From the NCBI RefSeq assembly GCF_014879935.1, contig NZ_JACSRD010000143.1, forward strand, positions 1 through 64,000: a stretch of DNA of 64,000 nt. Direction: 5' to 3'. Source of the stretch: Prosthecobacter sp. (GTDB lineage Bacteria > Verrucomicrobiota > Verrucomicrobiia > Verrucomicrobiales > Verrucomicrobiaceae). Shown here piece by piece: positions 52,345 to 60,918 of this stretch. Numbering within the stretch: position 1 is the first letter of the stretch; every line of letters starts with the position of its first letter. A program made the translations under genes and the position numbers. The notes below the pieces were generated by a model. The model saw only the letters and a program-made list of their open reading frames with translations. It was not told the DNA's origin and did not search any database.

Positions 52345-53145
52345 TCACCAGCGACGAAGGAACGCCTCCAACTCGCCCATGTCAGTGTCGGCAAACTCGC
52401 GTGCGAAGGTGCTGTCGCGATCCAAACCGAAGGCGTAGCCGGTTTTGCGTGCGGCCTCGATGAACTTTGGCGGATAGCACACGGCCAGCGGCTTGTTTTC
52501 AAACCACGCCGCCTGCTGCAGACTGGACCAGCTGCTGATGCAGGCGCGGCTGGACTTGATGAGGTTCAGCGTGGCCGGAACGCTCAGGTTGTCGAGCACG
52601 GTGACGTTACCGCCGGCGAAGGCCTGCGCGTCCTCGCGATCATGCTGCGCTTTTCCGCGTTCGGAGCGGGGATAGCTGCGGGTGAGGAGGTAAACCGGCC
52701 AGGGCAGCGTTCGCAGGAGCGCGACGATGCGTTCGATCAACGATGAAGGGAACGAGCGCAGCGATGAAACGCCCGCGAAAGGCTGGAAGACGATGTGGTC
52801 CTGTGAATCGACCTCGTCCGGCGCGTCAAACACAGGCACGTGGCCTTCGGCGGAGCCACGGATGAGATCCTCGTATTTCACCCCGGCAAATTCACACAGC
52901 GCCCGGCTGATGTCCGCACCACGCAGCCCGGCGTCGAGGAACTCGGCGTATTTGTGCCCCAGATCGTAGAGGATGAAGTTCTTCGCGTTGCGATGGTGGC
53001 GGAAGATTTCGATCGTGTAGGGATTGTGCGAGGCCACGATCACCGGCAGCGGCGATGTTGTTTCGCTCAGAACCCGATAGCTGGCGTTCAGGTAGCAGGT
53101 GCGGATCACATCTCCGAGTCCGGCGGCGAATAGAGCGACTGACAT
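52345..53145 (-). CDS. Heptosyltransferase/GT9-like glycosyltransferase
   Basis: A 266-residue protein of GT-B-like type resembling a GT9 (heptosyltransferase) member. The ending segment with SSWSSLQQAAWFENKPLAVCYPPK is similar to the sugar-nucleotide-binding end of the family, and HIVFQPFAGVSSLRSFP to the middle. It is shorter than a complete GT9 (~330 residues), so perhaps a divergent or reduced form. It converges with a pyruvyltransferase gene, hinting at a cell-surface polysaccharide task for both. Confidence 0.65.
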   Translation of the reverse strand: MSVALFAAGLGDVIRTCYLNASYRVLSETTSPLPVIVASHNPYTIEIFRHHRNAKNFILYDLGHKYAEFLDAGLRGADISRALCEFAGVKYEDLIRGSAEGHVPVFDAPDEVDSQDHIVFQPFAGVSSLRSFPSSLIERIVALLRTLPWPVYLLTRSYPRSERGKAQHDREDAQAFAGGNVTVLDNLSVPATLNLIKSSRACISSWSSLQQAAWFENKPLAVCYPPKFIEAARKTGYAFGLDRDSTFAREFADTDMGELEAFLRRW

Positions 53146-53187
53146 GTGCCAGCATTCGAGCGGGTCGTCTGACTGACAAGCGGCTTC

Positions 53188-53994
53188 TCACTTGGTCGTG
53201 CCAGCCGGCGAATCCGCAGGCTTGGCAGCGGCTGGAAGCGGTTGTTTGATCAGGTCGTCGCTGATCTGGAAGGCTGCGCCCTTCTGCCAACTGTCAGCAC
53301 CTTCCGCGATCTCGCCCGGCTTGATCTCCTCCGCGCGATCCTTCCGCTTCTCGTTCGAGTCCGTGTCGAAATCCTTGTCGCGCTGCTCAACCATGGCCTG
53401 GTTGACCTGTCCGTCGGCGGTGAAGCCCATCATCAACTTTGGCAGGCCGAGGGGAAGCTTGTCGCCACGATCGATCTGCCAGGTGTGCCACGTCTTGCCG
53501 TAGGTGGTCACGAGCTTTTGCATCAGCTCGTTCTCCGCGATGGCGGGAATGCCGGGCGCGATGAGCTGGCCGCTCATCACCTCGTATTTGTGCGAGTGCC
53601 AGAGCTTCTTCTCGTCCTCCGGCAGCGTTTTGAACAAGGCCTCCGAGATGATGTACTCGATGCCGATGAGCCGGGCGTTCTTGTCATGGGAGTCGTAGAT
53701 CACGCACTGCAGCACCTCCTCGTTCTTGTGGCCGCAGTAATGGTGCGCGCGCACCTGGCGCTTCATGTCGTCCGCGTAGAAGTGAAAGCCGCAGACGTGG
53801 GCGTGGATGCCGTTGATCGGCCCTTCGCCCTGCAGCAGCTCCGCTCCGGCCTCCAGCAGCTTCGTCTTCGTGGTCTTCTCTTTCCCCGGCGTCTGGTGGT
53901 CGTGTTCCTTGGAAGGCGGCTGCTGCGCCACCAGCATGACGCTGCCGATGCAGGCGATGAAGATGAGGGCGGCGGTCAAGGCGGGTGTTTTCAT
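53188..53994 (-). CDS. DUF1264 (oil-body-associated-protein-like) exported protein
   Basis: A 268-residue protein starting at ATG 53994 with a signal peptide (ending MLVAQQ). The DUF1264/OBAP body is clear: HAHVCGFHFYADDMKRQVRA, HHYCGHKNEEVLQCVIYDS, IGIEYIISEALFKTLPEDEK and the HTWQ segment. The family occurs in plant oil bodies and in bacteria, with unknown function. His/Cys-rich N-terminal motifs might bind metal. It lies 42 bases from the GT9-like gene, on the same strand, within the iron region. Confidence 0.85.
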   Translation of the reverse strand: MKTPALTAALIFIACIGSVMLVAQQPPSKEHDHQTPGKEKTTKTKLLEAGAELLQGEGPINGIHAHVCGFHFYADDMKRQVRAHHYCGHKNEEVLQCVIYDSHDKNARLIGIEYIISEALFKTLPEDEKKLWHSHKYEVMSGQLIAPGIPAIAENELMQKLVTTYGKTWHTWQIDRGDKLPLGLPKLMMGFTADGQVNQAMVEQRDKDFDTDSNEKRKDRAEEIKPGEIAEGADSWQKGAAFQISDDLIKQPLPAAAKPADSPAGTTK

Positions 53995-54113
53995 GGTGTT
54001 CGTGAGGTGCGGAAGGCGGATCGCCATCCATCACCCTCAGGGTCTTGCCTCATGCCGCCCTGATGAGCGACTCAGAGCACGGCCGCCGCAACGCATGTGC
54101 CTGTTTGCAGCCC

Positions 54114-54159
54114 AAAAAAACCCTGCGGAGGCGAAACACCACTTTCGCGCCCCGCAGGG
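54114..54159 (-). terminator. Rho-independent terminator downstream of the FecA-like receptor
   Basis: CCCTGCGG (54121-54128) pairs with CCGCAGGG (54152-54159), with a second inner stem GCGAAA/TTTCGC. On the minus strand the hairpin is followed by a run of seven T (A-run 54114-54120). It ends the transcript of the receptor that stops at 54185. Confidence 0.85.
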
Positions 54160-54184
54160 AAGTGACCCAACCTGATTTGAGGGA

Positions 54185-56371
54185 TCAAAAGGTGACGCTG
54201 CCGCCGACGTAGAAGTTCCGGCCGTAGGCGGGGTCGATGCCGTCGTTGCGGACGCGGGCGTAGTAGCTTTCGTCGAAGACGTTGTTGAGGCCGGCCATGA
54301 CGGTGAAGTTCTCATGCACCTTGAACTCGGCGGTGAGGTCCCAGGTCATGTAGGCGGGGATGTCGAACTGCAAAGTGCCGCCGTCCTGGGCGTTGTGGTC
54401 GGCGACGAAGGTGCCGAGGAAGCCGACCTTCACCTTGTCACGGTATTTGTAGATGAGGCCGGTGCGCAGCATGTAGTCCGGCGCGTATTGCGGGGTGGCA
54501 CCATCGGCAGGGCCGCCGTGGAGCTCGGCCTGCAGGAGCGAAAGATTGCCGTAGAGGCTCAGGGAGCCGGCACGATTCGGCTTTTCAGCGCCGCTGAGCG
54601 AGTCGGCCAGACCGATGAGGTCGATGTCGAAGGCACCATCCCAGCCGTAATTGATGCTGCGGCCGACACTGCGAAGCGTGCCGGCGTTGATGCCGAAACG
54701 GTTGTCCATGTCGATGAGGAACACGCTGGTGTCGAAGGTGAACCAGGTGGCCGGCTTCCCGCGAAGGCCGAGTTCATAGCTCCAGGTGAGGCTGGGATCG
54801 GCGTCGGTGGCGATCGTGCCGGGCTGGGCGACGATGGACTCGGTGAAGATGGTGGTGCGGTAGCTCTGGGAGACGTTGGCGTAGAGCGACGTCTCGTGGC
54901 CGAGGTCGTAGGCGATGCCGAGGCCGAACAGCGGCTGCGGTTCAAAGACGCTCTTGCTGCTCTCACCCGTGAAGGCTCCGGTGGCCGGGGCAAAGTTCCG
55001 CGTGTGGACGTTTTGATTGATGAATTCCATGCGGAAGCCGGGCGTGATGGTGAGACGACCGAAGGTGAACTTGTTTTCGAGAAACAGGGAGCCGTAGAAC
55101 AGCTCACGGCGGGAGTCGGCGGTGATGATGCCGTCATTCGCATCCGCCGTGGCTCCGCGTTTGTCCACGCGGGGGGAGAAGTTGTAGTAGAACTGCATGC
55201 CTGCGGCCAGCGTGTGCTCATTCCCCCAGGCCTCCCAGTCGTGGCGGATGCGTGGCTCCAGGCCGAGGGTGTAGAATTCCTGGTTCTCGATCGTGTTGCT
55301 GGCCAGGTCGGGCACGGTGCCGAACTGCGCGAGACCGACGGCGCTGGTGCGCTGGCGCTTGCTCCAGCGCTGGTAGTAGCCGCCCCAGGCCTTCACGCTC
55401 AGCTCGGTGCCGGGCTTGATCTGGTGCTGCAACTCGGCGCTGCCGACGTAGCGGCGGAGTTCGAAGCGGTCATGCACCTTCGTGGTCATCTCCGGAGTGG
55501 AGGCAAATGCCGCCGCCGTGAGGCCGCCAGGCTCGCCATGCTCCTCCTCATACATGTCCACGTTGAAGATGAGGCGCGTGTCGTCATCGAAGTGATAGAC
55601 CAGCTTCACGTTCCCGCCGTCGAGACGGTAGTCGCTGTTGAAATTGCGGAAGCCGTCGCTGCTGCGGTGGTTGAAGTAGCCGTAGTAGCCCAGATTGCCG
55701 ATGGTGCCGTCGGCGGCAGTGTAGCTGGAGAAGAGGTTGTCCGTGCCGAAGATGTTCTGTGTGCGGAAACCGAAGGCTTTGTCACGCCGCGGCATGTACG
55801 TGATGTAGTTGAAGGCTCCACCGGGCTGCGAGCCGTACATCAGGCCGCCGCCGCCACGGATGAACTCGATGCGGTCCACCACATCCAGCGGCGGGGTGTA
55901 ATAAGCCTCCGGGTAACCAAAGGGGTCAGCGTGGATGGGGATGCCATCTTTGAGCACCTGCATGAACTGGAAGCGATGCGGCTCGCCGAGGCCGCGATAG
56001 CCGACGCTGACCAGCGGTGTTGTTTCCTCGGAGAACAGCAGGCCAGGCGTCTGGGCCAGCGCCTGACGGTAGTTGTTGGCCTGCACTTTTGGCAGCGCGT
56101 CGAGGTCGATGATCGTGGCCCGCTTCCCGGCGAAGATCTTCGTGCCTTCCACCGCCTCAGGGAAGACCGGCTGCACGTAGTAGTCGCTCTCGGCCTCACC
56201 ATACACGGTGACGGCTTCGAGTTCGATCGCCCCGCCAGCCGGTTTGGGCTGGGTCACCGGGTCATTCACGGTCTGGGCACGCGAGTGTGAGGCCAGGGCG
56301 AGGAAGAGCACAGCGGCTGCGGCGAGTGCCGGGCCGAGCGCTGCGGGAGAGGCTGGGAGGGATGGCTTCAT
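54185..56371 (-). CDS. TonB-dependent receptor, FecA-like
   Basis: A 728-residue receptor starting at ATG 56371 (signal peptide ending SRAQ). The TonB box is near ELEAVTVYGEAE (~44-55), followed by a plug with the FecA-like segment VGYRGLGEPHRFQFMQVLKD, and a barrel ending in Phe (VGGSVTF). FecA-type receptors import ferric citrate or similar; here no FecR/FecI genes are adjacent. Two 17-bp boxes lie just upstream, and a strong terminator follows. Confidence 0.9.
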   Translation of the reverse strand: MKPSLPASPAALGPALAAAAVLFLALASHSRAQTVNDPVTQPKPAGGAIELEAVTVYGEAESDYYVQPVFPEAVEGTKIFAGKRATIIDLDALPKVQANNYRQALAQTPGLLFSEETTPLVSVGYRGLGEPHRFQFMQVLKDGIPIHADPFGYPEAYYTPPLDVVDRIEFIRGGGGLMYGSQPGGAFNYITYMPRRDKAFGFRTQNIFGTDNLFSSYTAADGTIGNLGYYGYFNHRSSDGFRNFNSDYRLDGGNVKLVYHFDDDTRLIFNVDMYEEEHGEPGGLTAAAFASTPEMTTKVHDRFELRRYVGSAELQHQIKPGTELSVKAWGGYYQRWSKRQRTSAVGLAQFGTVPDLASNTIENQEFYTLGLEPRIRHDWEAWGNEHTLAAGMQFYYNFSPRVDKRGATADANDGIITADSRRELFYGSLFLENKFTFGRLTITPGFRMEFINQNVHTRNFAPATGAFTGESSKSVFEPQPLFGLGIAYDLGHETSLYANVSQSYRTTIFTESIVAQPGTIATDADPSLTWSYELGLRGKPATWFTFDTSVFLIDMDNRFGINAGTLRSVGRSINYGWDGAFDIDLIGLADSLSGAEKPNRAGSLSLYGNLSLLQAELHGGPADGATPQYAPDYMLRTGLIYKYRDKVKVGFLGTFVADHNAQDGGTLQFDIPAYMTWDLTAEFKVHENFTVMAGLNNVFDESYYARVRNDGIDPAYGRNFYVGGSVTF

Positions 56372-56379
56372 GGTTGAAA

Positions 56380-56396
56380 TTGAGATTCTGTCGCAG
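56380..56396. promoter_or_regulatory. Fur-box-like site 1 before FecA-like receptor
   Basis: TTGAGATTCTGTCGCAG (17 bp) begins nine bases upstream of the receptor start codon at 56371. It matches the window-wide consensus. Confidence 0.55.
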
Positions 56397-56445
56397 ATTG
56401 AGGGCGCGGATGATATCGGGATCCCGCTACAACTCAAGTGCTATT

Positions 56446-56462
56446 TTGCGATAGAGTCTCAA
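56446..56462. promoter_or_regulatory. Fur-box-like site 2 before FecA-like receptor
   Basis: TTGCGATAGAGTCTCAA (17 bp), about 75 bases upstream of the receptor start. On the minus strand it reads TTGAGACTCTATCGCAA, the same form as the other boxes. It is followed by more of the intergenic stretch up to the PepSY gene stop. Confidence 0.55.
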
Positions 56463-56501
56463 TTGCAGTTCAGTGCGCCAATTTTGCGGCCGGCGGCCGG
56501 T

Positions 56502-57656
56502 TCAGTGTCTGAAAAAGCGTCTCCAGGCCAGTGCAAAACCCGTCCAGACCAACAGGATGGCGCTCAAGGCACACAACGCGGCCACGGTCTGACCCAGGAG
56601 GCCGAACAGCTCACCCGTGTGGAGAAAGCGGGCGATCATCCGCCACTGTCGGCCAGGGTTTTGGCGGGAGAAGTCGTCGGGGCTCGTGCTGACCTTGTTT
56701 TGAGCCGTGTCGAGGCTCAGCATCGTGCGCCGATGCACCTCGCCACGGCCGCCGAGATCGATCATGACGGGAAATGGATCACCGGGCTTGGCAGGCATGC
56801 GCAGGCTGAGCGTTTGCCAGCCGGGATGCCGCATACGGGCCTGTTCGAGCAAAGGGACAAGACCGCCGAGCTGCGGCGGCGGTGAATTGGGACGGTCGCC
56901 GCCTTCCTTGCCTCCTTTAGTACCGCCGGGGCCGCCCGCGGGCCGCTCACGAGCTGGGGGCGGTTCGGAGCCAGCCAGGGTGAAGAGCAGGTGGTTGGCC
57001 CAGCCGTAGGACATGATCAGCCCGGTCAAAACGATCAGCAGCATGGGGAAGGCGCTCCAGAAGCCGATGACGTTGTGCCAGTTCCAATCACGGGCGCGGC
57101 CTTTGAGACGGCGATTGAAAACGGTGACCGCACGCACGTTCGGCCAGCGCCATTGACGCGGCCACCAGAGATAGAGGCCGCTGACGAGCAGCAGGCCGAA
57201 GATGAGGCAGCCTGCGCCGGTGATCGCTTTTCCGGCGTCACGTGACAGGCCGGTGCCGGTGAGGAAACGATGCCATTCCGTCGCGGCATGGAAGAAATCA
57301 TGCCAGGAACGGTTCCCCTCGCCCAGGAACCCGCCTGTGTAGGGATTGGCGAAGAAGATGCCCTCACGGCCGACCGTGAGCGTGACCGGAGCGGCGGGAT
57401 CGCCTTTCCACGTGATGCCTGTGGGACGAAAACCGGGCTTCGACTCCTGGATTCGGGCCAGCAGCGTCTCCACATCGAGATGCGCCGCGTTTTCCGCCGC
57501 TGGAACGACGCGCAGGTCGCGATTGGCCCATTCGGTGATCTGCACTTCGAAGGCAATCAGCAGGCCGGTGACTGCCAGCGATAGAATGACGAGTCCGGCG
57601 GCCAGACCGGCGATGAGGTGCGCCCAAAACACGGCGCGATGAAAGGTGAGACGCAT
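56502..57656 (-). CDS. PepSY-associated membrane protein, copy 2
   Basis: A 384-residue PepSY_TM protein with helices at about 12-34 (FWAHLIAGLAAGLVILSLAV), ~140-165, ~195-220 and near the end (TVAALCALSAILLVWTGFALA). It has a Pro/Gly-rich loop (~230-255). Paralogue of the protein at 45100. It lies 24 bases downstream of a Fe(II) dioxygenase gene and the siderophore receptor, so the trio receptor, PiuC-type enzyme and PepSY reductase look like one operon for siderophore uptake and iron release. Confidence 0.88.
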   Translation of the reverse strand: MRLTFHRAVFWAHLIAGLAAGLVILSLAVTGLLIAFEVQITEWANRDLRVVPAAENAAHLDVETLLARIQESKPGFRPTGITWKGDPAAPVTLTVGREGIFFANPYTGGFLGEGNRSWHDFFHAATEWHRFLTGTGLSRDAGKAITGAGCLIFGLLLVSGLYLWWPRQWRWPNVRAVTVFNRRLKGRARDWNWHNVIGFWSAFPMLLIVLTGLIMSYGWANHLLFTLAGSEPPPARERPAGGPGGTKGGKEGGDRPNSPPPQLGGLVPLLEQARMRHPGWQTLSLRMPAKPGDPFPVMIDLGGRGEVHRRTMLSLDTAQNKVSTSPDDFSRQNPGRQWRMIARFLHTGELFGLLGQTVAALCALSAILLVWTGFALAWRRFFRH

Positions 57657-57680
57657 GAAAGGAAGGCAAAGCCGCTTAAC

Positions 57681-58373
57681 TCACATTTCCGCCCACTGTC
57701 GCAAAAGATTGTGATACACGCCGGTGAGCTGCACGCCGGTTTGTTCTGCGACGAGGTTTCCTTTCAGGTCACGGGCGAGTCTCTGGATGGAAAGATCGAG
57801 ATCAAAGAGCAGCGAACGCTGCCCGTCGTCACGGATCATGCTTTGCAGCCAGAAGAATGAGCACACACGGGCGCCACGGGTCACCGGCGTCACGTGATGC
57901 AAGCTGGTGGAGGGATACAGGACCATGTGCCCGGCAGGGAGCTTCACGCTTTTCACGCCGTAGGTGTCCTCGACGCGCAATTCGCCGCCGTCATACTCCT
58001 CCGGCGCGGCAAAGAACAAGGTGGCGCTCAGATCGGTGCGGATGCGCTGCTGCGTGCCTGGAATCTGCCGGATGGCATTGTCCACATGCGTGCCGAAGGA
58101 CTGGCCGCCGGAGTAGCGGTTGAACATCGGCGGCAGGATGCGCAGAGGCAAAGCAGCGGCGAGAAACAGCGGGTTCTTGGACAGCGCGGCGAGGATCATC
58201 TCTCCCACCTCCCGGGCGGCGGGACTGCCGTCCGGGAGCTGCAGGTTGTCCTTCGATTTGACGGACTGGTAGCCTGCCGTGCTGCGACCATCCACCCATT
58301 CGGCGGCATCGAGCATCTGGCGGGCCTGGGCGACCTGTTCGGCCGTGAGAACTTCGGGAATGGTGATGAGCAT
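57681..58373 (-). CDS. piuC: Fe(II)/2-oxoglutarate dioxygenase, PiuC/YbiX type
   Basis: A 230-residue protein of the PKHD-type hydroxylase group. The iron-binding facial triad is His96, Asp98 (FGTHVDN) and His159 ([11 protein letters not shown]), with Arg166 as the 2-oxoglutarate anchor. PiuC-like enzymes are conserved beside PiuA/Fiu-type siderophore receptors, where their substrate is unknown. Here it is 25 bases after a frameshifted siderophore receptor and 24 bases before a PepSY gene, matching that conserved context. Confidence 0.92.
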   Translation of the reverse strand: MLITIPEVLTAEQVAQARQMLDAAEWVDGRSTAGYQSVKSKDNLQLPDGSPAAREVGEMILAALSKNPLFLAAALPLRILPPMFNRYSGGQSFGTHVDNAIRQIPGTQQRIRTDLSATLFFAAPEEYDGGELRVEDTYGVKSVKLPAGHMVLYPSTSLHHVTPVTRGARVCSFFWLQSMIRDDGQRSLLFDLDLSIQRLARDLKGNLVAEQTGVQLTGVYHNLLRQWAEM

Positions 58374-58398
58374 GGCGGAGAATGCGGTTCAATTCGGA

Positions 58399-60673
58399 TC
58401 AGAACTTCACGGTGGCCGTCAGCGCCGCGGAGCGGCCCGCCCCGGGGACAAAGTGGCCGCCGCCCACGCGGTCGATGTAGCGTTCGTCGGCCAGATTGTA
58501 GATGTTCAGGCGGAAGCTGAGCTTCTCGTTGACCTTGTAGTTCAGCATGGCGTCGAGCGTCCAGTAGTCCGGCGCGGTGCGTGGAATGCTGGTGCCTGCC
58601 GCGTTGCTGGTGCCGTTGGAGCGGTCGCCGACAAACTGGGCTCCCAAGCCGACCTGCAGGGACTCCAGCAGGTTGTAGGTCGTCCACAGATTGAACGAGT
58701 GCTCCGGGGCATTCGAAAGCGCCTGTCCGATCTCATTGGCATTTGAAGAGGCCTCGGTTTCGCTCTGCATGTAGGCGTAACCGGCGAAGATCTGCCAGTT
58801 CTTCGTCAGATTGCCCGATGCGCCGACCTCGTAGCCCTGGACGATCTGATTTCCCGCCAGCGAGACAAGGCCTGCGGCGTCCGTGGTGCGCGCATTGCTC
58901 TTTTCCGAGCGGAACAGGGCAAAGGAGAGCGACAGGCGCTCGTCGAACAGATCCCACTTCGTTCCCAGCTCATAGCTGCGTGCTTCTTCCGGGTCCAGAC
59001 CAGCCGTGGCGGCGGTGTTGCCGAGCCCGGTGGACACGGCCCCATCGATGGTGGGATTGAACGAGGTGCCGTAGCCGAAATAGACGCTGCCGTGTTCGAC
59101 CGGCTTGAACACCAGGCCGAGCTTCCAACTGAACAAGTCGTCCGAGTTGGCAAATCCCGGCGCGCCATTCGCACCGCGTGCCTCAGCCTGCATGTGGTCG
59201 TAGCGCAGACCGCCGGAGACTTCCCAGTGGCGGCCGATTTTCACCGTGTCGAAGAGGTAAATCGCGATCGTGTCGAGATGCGCCTCCGCCGCGCCCGGAA
59301 GGCCCGGAATGGTGCCCGGGGCGATGTCGCCGGTCGCAGGGACGCCAGAGGGCGGATTGTCCACGGAAGGATCGAAAACATTCGTGACGGAGGCAATTCC
59401 CGCAGCATTCGCGTTCAACTGGCGCTCCCAATACAGTTCCAGACCCGCGACAAGCGTGTGCTTCAGCACATTGGTGTCGAATTCAGCGGTGACATTCGTC
59501 TGGTTGGCAAACACCTCGCTGGTCATCTGCCGCCGCTGCATCTGGCGGTTCAACGCGTCAGAATACTGCACGGCTCCACCTGCGGCGAGATCACGGAAAC
59601 GCGGGGCGGTGTAGAGCGAGTCGCGATGCGTGCGCGAGTAGCGCGTCAGGTTCCGCAGGCGGAGCGATTCCGTGAAGTCGTGCTCGAAGATGCCGGTGAG
59701 GGTGTCGTTTTGCACGTGCTCGTAATCGACCCCGCGCAGACCATACCACGTGTCATAGCTCACGGGTGCCGGCAGATTGGCGTAACTGCCCAGACCCGCA
59801 CCGCCGCCCGTCCAAGGGAGGGTGTTGTTCGTCGGAATCCATGGGATGCCGTAGTCGGGGATGTTGTTTTCCTCCAGACGCTGATAGTTCAGCGTGAAGC
59901 GCGTGTCCGTGCCGAGGCCGAAAGCCAGTGATGAGGCGATGCCGTAGCGCTCCTGGCCGACTTCATCGCGTCCGGGCGTGTCGGCGTGGTGAAACATGCC
60001 ATTGAGGCGGAAGGCCGCATGCTCGCCCAGCGGTTCGTTCACATCCACTGTGGCGCGGTAGAGATTGCTGGAGCCGTAGGAGACGGTGCTCAGGTTCGAA
60101 GGAGTCAGATTGGCCATCTTGCTGGCCATGTTGATCGATCCGCCAGTGGTGCCGCGTCCGCCAGTCGTGGAGGAGGGGCCTTTCGCCACTTCGACCTGCT
60201 CCGTGTTGAAGGGATCGCGGTTGTAGGCCCCGAAATCACGCATGCCATCCAGGAAAAAGTCGCTGCGGGAGCTGAAGCCGCGGATGCTGAGGCTGTCGCC
60301 CGGCAGACCGCCGCCGCCTTCCCCCGCCTGCATGGAAATGCCCGGCGTGTTGCGCAAAACATCGCGCAGGCTGAAAGCTCCACGGTCCTCGATCACCGTC
60401 TGGGGGGATCACCGTGATGGTCTGCGGGATGTTGCGGACGGGTTCAGTGTATTTCGGCGACTGGAGGCGGCTGGGGTTATAGACCTGGCCTTGGGCCTCC
60501 ACGACGACCTCCTGCATGTCGGTGGTGGGTGCGTCGGCGGCCTTTTCGGGCACCGGTTTGGTGCTGGCCGTTTGGGCGGCCAGGCTGCCAGCGGCGCAAA
60601 GCAGGGTGGTGGCTGTGAGAGCATCGGCCCGCGGCAAGCGGCCGACCGGATTCGGGAGGGTGTAGGGTTGCAT
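58399..60673 (-). pseudogene. TonB-dependent siderophore receptor, split by a frameshift in a 6-bp C run
   Basis: Two overlapping reading frames give one receptor. The first (60673 to ~60400) has the signal peptide and TonB box MQEVVVEAQGQ, then runs NPSRLQSPKYTEP and PQTITVIPP. The second (60396 to 58399) starts IEDRGAFSLRDVLRNTPGIS and encodes the rest of the plug and barrel, ending TATVKF. The intact paralogue at 60919-63276 reads VIPKAVIQDRGAF across this point. Here the spacing is one base too long, at six Cs (60402-60407; G on the plus strand). Deleting one C restores VIPQTVIEDRGAF. The rest seems intact, so this is either a recent mutation, phase variation or a sequencing error. Confidence 0.8.
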
Positions 60674-60705
60674 GAGCGGTGAACAGAGTGGTTTCGCAAA
60701 TGATA

Positions 60706-60722
60706 CTGAGATGCCGTATCAA
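60706..60722. promoter_or_regulatory. Fur-box-like site 1 before the frameshifted receptor
   Basis: CTGAGATGCCGTATCAA (17 bp), 33 bases upstream of the start codon at 60673; it shares 13 of 17 bases with the box at 42795. Confidence 0.5.
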
Positions 60723-60730
60723 TAACGATG

Positions 60731-60747
60731 TTGCGATTAAGTCTCAG
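60731..60747. promoter_or_regulatory. Fur-box-like site 2 before the frameshifted receptor
   Basis: TTGCGATTAAGTCTCAG (17 bp) lies eight bases beyond site 1, further from the gene. The two boxes side by side suggest cooperative binding. The remaining ~170 bases up to the next gene hold no gene; a TTGATAATCAA palindrome is at 60833-60843. Confidence 0.5.
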
Positions 60748-60918
60748 TTGCAGAAGACGTCAACGGCTAAATCAAGAAAGTTTCGACCGGGTCCAAAATC
60801 GTCCCACGGCGTCTCCAGCCTCATGCAATTCGTTGATAATCAATCAGTTGAAACACAACGTGCCTGCCCGCATGGCTGCGAACAAGCACGTCGTGCCTTA
60901 ACCACCAACCTACGGGGA

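Noticed and set aside
54314-56290. A 658-codon open frame on the plus strand
   Set aside because: It is the complement of the FecA-like receptor gene; its composition (Val, Glu, Ala, His-rich) is that of an antisense reading of GC-rich DNA and no domain is present.
60886-60896. 11-bp palindrome GCACGTCGTGC after the intact receptor gene
   Set aside because: Too short and without T-run to support a terminator call.
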